This document shows positions 25,924-36,179 of a DNA stretch of 64,000 nt, piece by piece. The stretch lies in the NCBI RefSeq assembly GCF_947495965.1, contig NZ_CANMBB010000002.1, positions 620,001 through 684,000 on the forward strand, given 5' to 3'. The DNA is from an uncultured Maribacter sp. (GTDB lineage Bacteria; Bacteroidota; Bacteroidia; Flavobacteriales; Flavobacteriaceae). Position numbers and translations under genes: made by a program. The notes below the pieces were generated by a model. It saw nothing but the letters and a program-made list of their open reading frames with translations, had not been told where the DNA came from and searched no databases. Each line of letters starts with the position of its first letter. Position 1 is the stretch's first letter.

Positions 25924-26928
25924 TTACCTTTTTAACCTACCTGTTGTATTTCCTTCCAAAATTGCTTCCACTTCTTTAACAGTAGCAAAATTTACATCTC
26001 CTTCATAAGTATGTTTTAAAGCACAAGCTGCACTACCAAATTCCATAGCTTTATAGTCATCATAATGTTGTAACCCAAAAATTAAACCTGCAGCAAACGC
26101 ATCACCAGTTCCTATCCTATCTACAACATGGGTAATATCTAAATCTTCCGATTCTCTAAACTCTTTTCCATTCCACATTCTAGCCCTAATTTTATGCCAA
26201 GAAGAATTTAGTGAGGTTCTAATTTTATCAAACACTTTCTCTATAGATGGATATTTTTCTATTAACAATTTACTTGCCTCAATAAAATCCTCATTAGAAT
26301 ACCCGTATTCTGTACCAAGAACTTCATTAATTTCATTGACACCTCCTATAAAAATGGTTGAATATTCTAATAATTCTGATAAGGTAGATTTTGCATCTTT
26401 ACCATATTTCCATAAACCACTTCTATAGGTGGGGTCTGCAGTTACTGTTATACCTTTTTTACGAGCTAAGATTAAACCTTCTTTAAGTGTTTCACAAGCT
26501 CCTTCACACAAGGCTGGTGTAATACCTGTCCAGTGAAACCAGGTAGCATCTTTTAATGAGGAGTTCCAATCTACCATAGAAGCTTCAATTTCCGAAAAAG
26601 AAGAATGTGACCTATTGTATGAAATAGCACTTGGGCGCATTACCGCTCCCACCTCTAAAAAGTAAACTCCCAAAGGCCTACTTGACCTAACAATAGAAGA
26701 GGTATCTACATCAAATTTATTTAAATAAGAAATAGCCGTGTTGCCAATAAAATCATCCGAAATACAACTTATATGTTTTACTCTGCCTCCAAAATTAGCA
26801 ATAGAAATCCCCACATTTAATTCTGTCCCTCCAAAATAAAATTCTAATCTGTTAGATTGAATAAATTTTCTATTTCCTGGAGGAGACAAACGCATTAAAA
26901 CTTCTCCAAATGTTACTATTTGACTCAT
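25924..26928 (-). CDS. PfkB family sugar kinase, probable 2-dehydro-3-deoxygluconokinase
   Basis: 334 aa ribokinase-like protein. It begins IVTFGEVLMRLSPPGNRKF and has GGTELNVGISIANFG near the N-terminus, as in KDG kinases. The catalytic base and anion hole are in DRIGTGDAFAAGLIFGL. KDG kinase phosphorylates 2-keto-3-deoxygluconate from uronate or alginate breakdown. No KDPG aldolase or polysaccharide lyase is adjacent, so the exact sugar is an inference. An exact TAATTTTG element lies 22 bp before the start. Confidence 0.82.
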   Translation of the reverse strand: MSQIVTFGEVLMRLSPPGNRKFIQSNRLEFYFGGTELNVGISIANFGGRVKHISCISDDFIGNTAISYLNKFDVDTSSIVRSSRPLGVYFLEVGAVMRPSAISYNRSHSSFSEIEASMVDWNSSLKDATWFHWTGITPALCEGACETLKEGLILARKKGITVTADPTYRSGLWKYGKDAKSTLSELLEYSTIFIGGVNEINEVLGTEYGYSNEDFIEASKLLIEKYPSIEKVFDKIRTSLNSSWHKIRARMWNGKEFRESEDLDITHVVDRIGTGDAFAAGLIFGLQHYDDYKAMEFGSAACALKHTYEGDVNFATVKEVEAILEGNTTGRLKR

Positions 26929-26950
26929 ACCAATATGCTTTAATTCGTTA

Positions 26951-26958
26951 CAAAATTA
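26951..26958 (-). promoter_or_regulatory. -7 promoter element before the sugar kinase gene
   Basis: TAATTTTG on the minus strand matches TAnnTTTG, 22 bp before the ATG. Confidence 0.45.
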
Positions 26959-27018
26959 AACTAGAAACAATATTAAAACTACACAGAAAACTACTAATTG
27001 TAATACTCTATTGATGCA

Positions 27019-29016
<1,998 letters not shown>

Positions 29017-29021
29017 TTACT

Positions 29022-29876
29022 TTATTCTTTTATCCCTTTTATCATTCGGTCATTACCAAACATATCTTTTCGAAGTTCAATTTCTAAAAAATTATTGTCT
29101 TCCAAAAGAACCTTCATTTCTTTTCCTAAGTATTGGTTTATTTCAAAATACAAAAAACCGCCTAACTTTAAATTCTCTTTTGCAAAAACACTTATGGCTT
29201 CATAAAACATAAGCGCCTTATTATCTGGAACATATAATGCTAAATCTGGCTCATGGTTCTTTACATTTTCTGCCATCTGTTCCTTTTCTAACTCCCTAAC
29301 ATAAGGTGGGTTAGACACAATTATATCAAAATCTACATTAATAGATTGCAATTGTAATATATCTTCCTCTATAAAGGTAATAGCCACATTATTATCCGCA
29401 GCATTCTTTTTAGCAATTTGTAGCGCCCCCTTAGAAACATCTAAAGCATAAACCTCTGCTTCTGGAAAATTTTTAGCTATAGAAATTGCAATACAACCTG
29501 CACCTGTACCAATATCTAGAATTTTTAATTTCTGCTCTTTTTTAGATTTTAAATCCTCTAATATCCAATACACCAATTCTTCTGTCTCTGGTCTTGGAAT
29601 TAAGACATTAGAATCTACTGTAAAATCTAAATTCATAAAATTTGTAGTTCCTAAAATATACTGTATTGGCTCTTGTAATTTAAGCCTGCTTAGTGTATTA
29701 AACAAAGGCTGCTCTTCTTCTTTTGTAATGGTTAAATTAGGCTCCGTAGCTAATATAAATCGTGGTAATTGTAAATAAAAATCTATTGCTAAATAAAAAA
29801 AGCTTTGAATTTCGGTTATAGGATACACCTCCTTTAACTCTATCTCATAAATATTTTTAATCTCTCTTAATAACAT
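29022..29876 (-). CDS. prmC: Release factor glutamine methyltransferase PrmC
   Basis: 284 aa. The N-terminal helical domain is followed by a Rossmann methyltransferase with motif I ILDIGTGAGCIAISIA and the catalytic NPPY motif in IIVSNPPYVRELE. VLIPRPETEELVYWI is a PrmC/HemK hallmark. It methylates the Gln of the GGQ motif in release factors RF1 and RF2, promoting translation termination. It lies three bases from the GNAT gene and five from ligA. Confidence 0.95.
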   Translation of the reverse strand: MLLREIKNIYEIELKEVYPITEIQSFFYLAIDFYLQLPRFILATEPNLTITKEEEQPLFNTLSRLKLQEPIQYILGTTNFMNLDFTVDSNVLIPRPETEELVYWILEDLKSKKEQKLKILDIGTGAGCIAISIAKNFPEAEVYALDVSKGALQIAKKNAADNNVAITFIEEDILQLQSINVDFDIIVSNPPYVRELEKEQMAENVKNHEPDLALYVPDNKALMFYEAISVFAKENLKLGGFLYFEINQYLGKEMKVLLEDNNFLEIELRKDMFGNDRMIKGIKE

Positions 29877-29879
29877 CTA

Positions 29880-30365
29880 CTACAACTCTTTTATCATCCA
29901 AACAGGGCAAGAATAATGTCCTGTATCCCCCATTTTGTTTTCCAAATAGGTAAATCCTTTTTTAATATATAATTTTTGAGCCGCTTTCATAAATGGCATC
30001 GTTTCTAAATAACATTTCTTAAAACCAAATTCTTTTGCTTTTTCCAAACAGACATCTATCATCTTAGCACCAATACCTTTTCCTCTTGCTTCTTCTAAAA
30101 AATACATTTTTTGAAGCTCACACACATTCCCATCATAATTTTCTAATTTGGCAATCCCAGCGCAGCCTAATAAAACTCCATTCTCTTCTACTATAAAATA
30201 AATTGCATTAGGCTCTTTATAATTTTCATACATAGAATCTAGAGCCTTATCTTCATAAGCAGAGCCAACTTTAGGAACTCCAAGCTCTATTAACACCTTA
30301 CGTATTACTTTTGCCACCTCTACATTGTCTTTCTCCTCAATTTCTCTAATACGAATATTATTCAC
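29880..30365 (-). CDS. GNAT family N-acetyltransferase
   Basis: 161 aa. The acetyl-CoA loop is LEEARGKGIGAKMIDVCLE and the C-terminal part reads CYLETMPFMKAAQKLYIKKGF, a standard GNAT fold. The acceptor is unknown. It leads the operon with prmC and ligA. It is divergent from ribD, and the shared upstream region has a near-perfect inverted repeat. Confidence 0.87.
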   Translation of the reverse strand: MNNIRIREIEEKDNVEVAKVIRKVLIELGVPKVGSAYEDKALDSMYENYKEPNAIYFIVEENGVLLGCAGIAKLENYDGNVCELQKMYFLEEARGKGIGAKMIDVCLEKAKEFGFKKCYLETMPFMKAAQKLYIKKGFTYLENKMGDTGHYSCPVWMIKEL

Positions 30366-30380
30366 AATTTTAAATTTTTA

Positions 30381-30448
30381 AGAACCATATACTCTCTATA
30401 CATTTCTATACTTTATGCATCATTAGAAAAGTATATGTTCTATTTTTG
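30381..30448. promoter_or_regulatory. Inverted repeat and ribD promoter element between the GNAT gene and ribD
   Basis: AGAACCATATACT (30381-30393) and AGTATATGTTCT (30430-30441) are inverted copies differing by one missing base. The second arm runs straight into TATTTTTG (30441-30448), an exact -7 element for ribD. The repeat may be a divergent operator; no regulator is assigned. Confidence 0.4.
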
Positions 30449-30452
30449 CGAA

Positions 30453-31502
30453 GTGAAGATACATGAAAAATACATGTTACGTTGTATTCAACTAGGCAAA
30501 AATGGCCTAGGAAATACCGCACCCAATCCCATGGTTGGCAGTGTTATTGTCCATAACAACAAAATAATTGGGGAAGGCCACACAAGTCCTTATGGCGGCT
30601 CTCATGCAGAGGTAAATGCAATTAACTCGGTTACAGACACCTCCCTACTAAAAGAAGCTACAATTTATGTTACTTTAGAACCTTGCTCCCATTACGGAAA
30701 AACACCTCCTTGCGCAGATTTAATCCTACAAAAACAAATTAAAACCGTTGTTGTTGGCACCTTAGATCCTCATGAAAAAGTTGCCGGAAAAGGCATAAAA
30801 AAATTAAAAGATGCTGGTTGCACGGTTATTACTTCTGTTTTAGAAGAAGAATGTAAAGAACATCATAAACGTTTTTTAACTTTTCATGTAAAAAAACGTC
30901 CTTACATTATTTTAAAATGGGCAGAAACTATTGATGGTTTTATTGCACCCGATAACTCCTTAAGAAAAGAAAATCCAGAACCTTTTTGGATTACCAACCC
31001 ATATTCTAGACAGCTAGTACATAAATGGCGTTCCGAAGAACAAGCAATTTTAGTAGGAACTAATACCGCTATACAGGACAATCCAAAGTTAGACACTAGG
31101 AACTGGAAAGGAAAAAATCCTTTACGTATTGTATTAGACAAGGATTTGAAAATAAATAAAAATTCTTTCTTACTAGACAACTCTATTAAAACAATAATTT
31201 TTACAGAAAAAAAAAGTGCAACTATAGAGCCTAACATTAATTACCACAACATTATTTTTGATAAAGATTTAGCAAAACGTATTTGCAATATCCTACACCA
31301 ATTAAATATAAATAGCATAATAATTGAAGGTGGCTCTAAAACGCTACAAACTTTTATTGATTCCAAACTCTGGGATGAAGCTCGTATTTTTAAAGGAAAA
31401 AACAACTTTAGCTCAGGGATTAAAGCCCCTATTTGCAACGGAAGAAAAATACAAACTACCCAAATAGATACCGACCAATTAATTTTACTAAAAAATGATT
31501 AA
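30453..31502 (+). CDS. ribD: Bifunctional diaminohydroxyphosphoribosylaminopyrimidine deaminase / reductase
   Basis: 349 aa from the GTG at 30453. I prefer this start because the frame's earlier ATG (30435) precedes the likely -7 element, and GTG gives an N-terminus (MKIHEKYMLRCIQLG) aligning with other RibD proteins. The deaminase zinc site is in SHAEVNAI and EPCSHYGKTPPCAD. The C-terminal reductase domain begins near PYIILKWAETIDGFIA and includes IIIEGGSKTLQTFID. It performs two early steps of riboflavin synthesis. Its end overlaps the HAD gene by eight bases. No FMN riboswitch is visible upstream. Confidence 0.93.
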   Translation: MKIHEKYMLRCIQLGKNGLGNTAPNPMVGSVIVHNNKIIGEGHTSPYGGSHAEVNAINSVTDTSLLKEATIYVTLEPCSHYGKTPPCADLILQKQIKTVVVGTLDPHEKVAGKGIKKLKDAGCTVITSVLEEECKEHHKRFLTFHVKKRPYIILKWAETIDGFIAPDNSLRKENPEPFWITNPYSRQLVHKWRSEEQAILVGTNTAIQDNPKLDTRNWKGKNPLRIVLDKDLKINKNSFLLDNSIKTIIFTEKKSATIEPNINYHNIIFDKDLAKRICNILHQLNINSIIIEGGSKTLQTFIDSKLWDEARIFKGKNNFSSGIKAPICNGRKIQTTQIDTDQLILLKND

Positions 31503-32100
31503 AAATATTATTTTTGATTTTGGTGATATTTTCATCAATCTAGATAAAGAAGCTGTTTTTAAAGAACTCGCCAAATATGGTTTTACCTCTTTAACACCTG
31601 AATTAGACTCTTTAGCAAAAGAATACGAACAAGGACTATTATCTTCTAAGGACTTTACAGCAAACTTAATTACCATTTTCCCAGAAGCAAACGAGTCTAA
31701 AATAAAAGAAGCATGGAATTCTATTTTATTAGATTTCCCTTTATATAGATTAGATTTTTTAGAGCAACTAGCGCAAGAGAAAAATTATCGTCTTTTCTTA
31801 CTAAGTAATACCAATGCACTTCACATATCTCATGTTATAAAAACAATGGGAAAAACAAATTACAATAGATTTAAAAACTGTTTCGAGAAATTTTACCTTT
31901 CTCATGAAATACAATTACGCAAACCAAATGCAACTATTTACGAGTATGTTTTAGAACAAAACAATCTAAAAGCAGAAGAAACCTTTTTTATTGATGACAC
32001 TAAAGAAAATACCGATGCCGCAGAAAAGTTAGGGATTAGATGTTGGAATTTACTTGTTGGTTCTGATGACATTATTAATTTAAAAACTAAATTACCTTAA
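31495..32100 (+). CDS. HAD family hydrolase (YihX-like)
   Basis: 201 aa. HAD motif I reads IIFDFGDIFINLD with nucleophile Asp8; the general acid position follows the YihX-like D-x-G pattern. Motif II is FLLSNTNALHI, motif III has Lys in RKPNATIYEYVL, and motif IV is FFIDDTKENTDAA. An inserted helical cap lies at about residues 20-85. It is likely a small-molecule phosphatase. In several bacteria a HAD enzyme removes the phosphate of the RibD product, so the overlap with ribD is suggestive but not proof. Confidence 0.88.
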   Translation: MIKNIIFDFGDIFINLDKEAVFKELAKYGFTSLTPELDSLAKEYEQGLLSSKDFTANLITIFPEANESKIKEAWNSILLDFPLYRLDFLEQLAQEKNYRLFLLSNTNALHISHVIKTMGKTNYNRFKNCFEKFYLSHEIQLRKPNATIYEYVLEQNNLKAEETFFIDDTKENTDAAEKLGIRCWNLLVGSDDIINLKTKLP

Positions 32101-32963
32101 TGTTAAATCTATGCCTAAGTATTTTATTCTCTAGTTTAATCTTTGTGATATTTAAACTTTTTAGTATTTACAAAGTCCAAACACTATATGCTATTATAAC
32201 CAATTATGTTGTTGCCTGCAGTGTTGGCTTTTTTCTATATCAAGAATCCGTTACTATTTCTTCAGTCATAGAAAAACCTTGGTTTATAGGAACTCTTATT
32301 CTAGGCATTTTATTTATTGTAGTATTTAATTTAATGGCCGCTACTGCCCAAAAAGTAGGTGTTTCTGTAGCATCTGTAGCTACAAAAATGTCTTTTGTTA
32401 TACCCGCTATAATTGGCGTAATTATTTATAAAGAACACTTAGGATTTTTTAAAGTTATAGGGATATTTTTAGCAATGGGAGCCGTTTACTTTGCCTCTAT
32501 AAAGGAGAGCAATACAAAAATTAATTCGTCTGCCTTATTATTACCCACACTTGTTTTTTTTGGTTCTGGCATTATTGACACTACCATTAACTTTTTTCAA
32601 AAAGAACATGTTACCCCCTTAGAGTTCCCCCTTTTCTCTGCCATGATTTTTGGCTCTGCTGCTATAATCGGGGCATGTTTTATTTTAGTTCAATCTCCAA
32701 AGAAACCACTAAAAATAAATTTTAAAAACATTATTGGAGGTATTGTTTTAGGCATCCCAAATTATTTTTCAGTTTTTTTTCTTTTAAAAGCACTTAACAA
32801 CCCAGAATATAATAGCGCATCTATATTTACTTTAAACAATGTTGCTGTAGTTATGTTTTCTACACTACTAGGTATTTTACTATTTAAAGAAAAGATTAGT
32901 ACAAAAAATTGGGGTGGTATTGCTTTAGCTATTATTAGTATACTTTTAGTAGCTTTAGCGTAA
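32100..32963 (+). CDS. DMT (EamA-like) family transporter
   Basis: 287 aa with about ten hydrophobic helices in two similar halves, as in drug/metabolite transporters. The middle EHLGFFKVIGIFLAMGAVYFAS and the end KEKISTKNWGGIALAIISI are the equivalent pieces of the two halves. It is an inner-membrane exporter or importer of an unknown small metabolite. It is coupled to both neighbours through TAATG overlaps at 32100 and 32963. Confidence 0.83.
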   Translation: MLNLCLSILFSSLIFVIFKLFSIYKVQTLYAIITNYVVACSVGFFLYQESVTISSVIEKPWFIGTLILGILFIVVFNLMAATAQKVGVSVASVATKMSFVIPAIIGVIIYKEHLGFFKVIGIFLAMGAVYFASIKESNTKINSSALLLPTLVFFGSGIIDTTINFFQKEHVTPLEFPLFSAMIFGSAAIIGACFILVQSPKKPLKINFKNIIGGIVLGIPNYFSVFFLLKALNNPEYNSASIFTLNNVAVVMFSTLLGILLFKEKISTKNWGGIALAIISILLVALA

Positions 32964-33580
32964 TGCAAATAAAAAAAGACACCTATAGAACCATTTTAAA
33001 ACCTTCTAATGAAGTTCTTTCTAAAGAAAAGAAAAGCAAATTTTATGGCTATGTATTCCCTATTCAAAAAGAAGAAGATGTAAAACCAATTATAGAAAAG
33101 CTTCGCAAAAAACACCACACTGCTAATCATGTATGTTACGCATGGCAGTTAGGAGTAGAAAAAATAAACTATAGAGCAAATGATGATGGCGAACCTAACA
33201 ATTCTGCAGGAATGCCAATCTATGGGCAAATAAAATCTTTTGATGTAACAAATGTACTTATAGCTGTTGTTAGAATCTTTGGGGGCACCAAATTGGGTGT
33301 TGGTGGTTTAATAAGTGCTTATAGAAACTCTGCAGAATTAGCTTTGAATGAAGCTAAAATTGTAGAGCAAATACTAACAAATACTTTTGAAGTTACTTTT
33401 GATTATAAAGAAATGGATAAAGTAATGCGAATAATAAAGCAAAACCAATTACAAATAGAATCTCAAAAAATGGAAATGAACTGTTCCTTACATTTTTCTG
33501 TTCGCAAAAAAGATTCCAACAAAATTGAAACTATTTTTAAAGCAAACCACGAAATAAAAATTAAAAAAATAAGCTGCTAA
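32963..33580 (+). CDS. YigZ/IMPACT family protein
   Basis: 205 aa. The UPF0029 N-terminal domain shows KKSKFYGYVFPI, HVCYAWQLG, NDDGEPNNSAGMPI and FGGTKLGVGGLISAYRNSAE. The smaller C-terminal ferredoxin-like domain (about 140-205) is also present. The family includes E. coli YigZ and eukaryotic IMPACT, which is linked to translation control; the bacterial function is not settled. It is last in the ribD-HAD-DMT-yigZ run. Confidence 0.92.
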   Translation: MQIKKDTYRTILKPSNEVLSKEKKSKFYGYVFPIQKEEDVKPIIEKLRKKHHTANHVCYAWQLGVEKINYRANDDGEPNNSAGMPIYGQIKSFDVTNVLIAVVRIFGGTKLGVGGLISAYRNSAELALNEAKIVEQILTNTFEVTFDYKEMDKVMRIIKQNQLQIESQKMEMNCSLHFSVRKKDSNKIETIFKANHEIKIKKISC

Positions 33581-33582
33581 TA

Positions 33583-33683
33583 TTTTTTACTCGATAATCG
33601 AGATTTAAATGCTCCGACGCTTGCGTCAAAATCAATGCTAATTTTGCTTCTAATGCCTCGTGGACTTCCCCCCAGGTAGTTTA
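33583..33683 (-). other. Orphan coding-like fragment with short palindromes
   Basis: The gap between yigZ and the thioesterase gene contains CTCGA-taa-TCGAG (near 33592-33604) and GACGC-tt-GCGTC (near 33617-33628). Read on the minus strand, one frame stays open across the gap and gives GEVHEALEAKLALILTQ, then EHLNLDYRV. It uses codons (GCG, TCG, ACG, CTC, CGA) that the neighbouring genes mostly avoid. It has no start codon and does not match a family I know. It may be a decayed gene end or a dispersed intergenic repeat. Confidence 0.4.
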
Positions 33684-34082
33684 CTAAAACCCAATTTTAT
33701 CAAGAATATATTTTGGACATCGCATTGGCTTCATTTTTTCTTTATCCATAAAAACCAAAACTACATTCGCTTCAGCCAAAATTTCTTTCTTTTCGTTATA
33801 AATTTCAAAGTCAAACTCAATTCTAACCGAGGGTTTTCCCTTCAAAATTGTACGTACTGTAATTAAATCATCATACAGAGCAGACTTCTTAAAAAAAGTT
33901 TTCAAAGATATTACTGGAAGCATTATTCCATTTTTCTCCATAGCACTGTAAGAAACCCCTTTACTCCTTAACCATTCTACCCTACCCATCTCTAGGTACT
34001 GTGCATAATTACCATGATACACAACGCCCATTTGGTCGGTCTCCGCGTACCTAACCCTAAAAGAAATTTCGTTAAAATCCAT
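33684..34082 (-). CDS. YbgC-type acyl-CoA thioesterase (hot-dog fold)
   Basis: 132 aa, a single hot-dog domain. The family motif RYAETDQMGVVYHGNYAQYLEMGRVEWLR (seen from about residue 9) includes the catalytic Asp of the 4-hydroxybenzoyl-CoA thioesterase/YbgC group. These enzymes hydrolyse acyl-CoA or acyl-ACP thioesters in the cytosol and in some bacteria associate with envelope processes. It is divergent from dnaA, an arrangement I believe is common in flavobacteria. Confidence 0.9.
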   Translation of the reverse strand: MDFNEISFRVRYAETDQMGVVYHGNYAQYLEMGRVEWLRSKGVSYSAMEKNGIMLPVISLKTFFKKSALYDDLITVRTILKGKPSVRIEFDFEIYNEKKEILAEANVVLVFMDKEKMKPMRCPKYILDKIGF

Positions 34083-34145
34083 ATTATATCAAGTAAATAT
34101 TATATATTTAAAAGCTTTGTTTGTATGATTCGCGAACATGAGAAA

Positions 34146-34192
34146 AAATTATCTAAAATTCAATAAAATTTCATTTTTTTATTAGATAATTT
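34146..34192. repeat. Perfect 11-bp inverted repeat upstream of dnaA
   Basis: AAATTATCTAA (34146-34156) and TTAGATAATTT (34182-34192) are exact inverted copies separated by 25 bases. They lie in the 210-bp gap between the thioesterase gene and dnaA. It could be an operator or a cruciform-forming site. No consensus DnaA box (TTATnCACA) is seen beside it. Confidence 0.5.
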
Positions 34193-34292
34193 GTTCACAT
34201 ATTTGCTCTACTATAAACAGAATACTATTAACCAACTTTTGCACTAATCCATTTGATTTTTTGCAAAAACCAAAACAAAGAGAACTTTAAGA

Positions 34293-35717
34293 ATGAATGT
34301 TACTGCTAATTCCGTTTGGAACAATTGTCTGGCCTTTATCAAAGATAATATCCAACCGCAGGCATTTAAAACTTGGTTTGATCCTATTAAACCAATCAAA
34401 CTATCCGAAAACGCTTTAAGTGTTCAAGTTCCAAGTAAATTTTTTTACGAGTGGTTAGAAGAACACTATGTTAAACTACTTAAAGTTGCTCTTACAAAAG
34501 AGTTAGGAGAGACTGCCAAATTGGTTTACATTATTCGTATGGAAAATACCTACGGTAATAAAGAACCTTTTACGGAGAAAATTCCGAGCTCTAATAGAGG
34601 TAATTTAGCATCACAAGAATTAGACGTACCAATTAAATCTAAAAACCCAGAATTAAGAAACCCATTTGTAATTCCTGGTATTAGAAATATAAAAATAGAA
34701 TCGCAACTAAACCCTAATTATAATTTTGATAATTTTTTAGAAGGAGACTCTAACCGTTTAGCACGTTCTGCTGGTATGGCAGTTGCCAACAAACCCGGAG
34801 GAACTTCTTTTAACCCACTTTTAGTATTTGGAGGGGTTGGTTTAGGAAAAACACATTTAGCACATGCTATTGGTGTAGAAATAAAAGACAAATACCCTGA
34901 AAGGACTGTTTTATACATTTCCGCAGAAAAATTTACACAACAGTATATTGAATCTGTAAAAAAGAACACTAGAAATGATTTTATTCATTTTTACCAATTA
35001 ATTGATGTTCTAATTATAGATGACGTACAATTCTTATCTGGTAAATCTGGAACACAAGATGTATTTTTTCATATTTTTAATCACTTACATCAAAACGGAA
35101 AACAAGTTATACTAACCTCTGATAAGGCTCCTGTAGATATGCAGGATATTGAACAACGTTTACTTTCTCGGTTTAAGTGGGGATTATCTGCAGAATTACA
35201 GAATCCAGATTACGAAACAAGAATTTCTATATTAAAAAATAAACTATATAGAGATGGTGTAGAAATGCCTAATGATATAGTAGAGTATGTTGCAAAACAT
35301 ATAAAATCTAATATTAGAGAATTAGAAGGCGCTATTATATCCCTTATTGCACAATCTTCTTTCAATAAAAAAGAAGTAACTGTACAACTTGCACAACAGG
35401 TTGTAGAGAAATTTGTTAAAAATACAAAACGAGAGGTCTCCATAGATTACATTCAAAAAGTTGTATCGGATTATTTTGAAATGGATGTAGCAACACTACA
35501 ATCCAAAACAAGAAAAAGACATATTGTACAAGCAAGGCAATTAGCTATGTTTTTTGCTAAAAAATTCACTAAAGCCTCTCTTGCAAGTATTGGTTCTCAA
35601 ATAGGAAAAAGAGACCACGCTACTGTATTACATGCTTGCAAAACAGTAGATAATCTTGCAGAAACAGATAAACAGTTTCGCAAATACATAGACGATTTAA
35701 CTAAAAAATTATCTTAA
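34293..35717 (+). CDS. dnaA: Chromosomal replication initiator protein DnaA
   Basis: 474 aa. Domain I (1-85) starts with NSVWNNCLAFIKDNI. The AAA+ domain has Walker A FGGVGLGKTHLAHAIG and Walker B VLIIDDVQFLSG. Domain IV carries the DNA-binding signature GKRDHATVLHACKTV. DnaA binds oriC and opens it. The nearby DNA shows no cluster of DnaA boxes, so the origin is probably elsewhere. The phosphatase and methylase genes follow closely on the same strand. Confidence 0.97.
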   Translation: MNVTANSVWNNCLAFIKDNIQPQAFKTWFDPIKPIKLSENALSVQVPSKFFYEWLEEHYVKLLKVALTKELGETAKLVYIIRMENTYGNKEPFTEKIPSSNRGNLASQELDVPIKSKNPELRNPFVIPGIRNIKIESQLNPNYNFDNFLEGDSNRLARSAGMAVANKPGGTSFNPLLVFGGVGLGKTHLAHAIGVEIKDKYPERTVLYISAEKFTQQYIESVKKNTRNDFIHFYQLIDVLIIDDVQFLSGKSGTQDVFFHIFNHLHQNGKQVILTSDKAPVDMQDIEQRLLSRFKWGLSAELQNPDYETRISILKNKLYRDGVEMPNDIVEYVAKHIKSNIRELEGAIISLIAQSSFNKKEVTVQLAQQVVEKFVKNTKREVSIDYIQKVVSDYFEMDVATLQSKTRKRHIVQARQLAMFFAKKFTKASLASIGSQIGKRDHATVLHACKTVDNLAETDKQFRKYIDDLTKKLS

Positions 35718-35727
35718 TAATATTACC

Positions 35728-36177
35728 ATGAAAACCAGAATACTAATGGTTTGCCTAGGAAATATTTGTAGATCACCATTAGCAGAAGGTATTTTAAAAA
35801 GCAAAGTAGACCCTAACAAAATATTTGTAGATTCTGCCGGGACTGCTGGCTATCATGTTGGCAATATGCCCGATATTCGCTCTATTGCTGTAGCTCAAAA
35901 ATACGGTATAGACATACATCAACAAAAAAGTAGAAAGTTCACCTCTAAAGACTTTAATGCTTTTGATATAATATACGCTATGGATAATAGCAACTATTCT
36001 AACATTATATCTTTAGCAAAAAACAAAGAAGATATTTCTAAAGTAAAATGTTTACTTTCTGAAATAAATATAGAGACCAAGGAAGTTCCAGACCCATACT
36101 ATGATGAAGAGGAAGGTTTTGAAATAGTTTTTCAATTAATAGAAAAGGCTTGCGAAGCAATTTCTAAAAAATTATAA
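35728..36177 (+). CDS. Low-molecular-weight protein-tyrosine phosphatase
   Basis: 149 aa. The P-loop C-x5-R reads VCLGNICRSPLAEGIL near the N-terminus, and the general acid Asp is in VPDPYYDEEEGFE, both exact LMW-PTP marks. It removes phosphate from tyrosine or related substrates, sometimes in capsule regulation through a partner kinase. No BY-kinase is nearby. It lies ten bases after dnaA and two before the methylase gene. Confidence 0.94.
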   Translation: MKTRILMVCLGNICRSPLAEGILKSKVDPNKIFVDSAGTAGYHVGNMPDIRSIAVAQKYGIDIHQQKSRKFTSKDFNAFDIIYAMDNSNYSNIISLAKNKEDISKVKCLLSEINIETKEVPDPYYDEEEGFEIVFQLIEKACEAISKKL

Positions 36178-36179
36178 TC

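Noticed and set aside
30366-30452. FMN riboswitch before ribD
   Set aside because: The divergent gap is only about 90 bp and lacks the conserved multi-stem elements; the promoter element lies next to the start codon.
34083-34292. Replication origin next to dnaA
   Set aside because: I looked for TTATnCACA boxes and found only a weak TTGTTCACA. No cluster of boxes or AT-rich repeat array is present.
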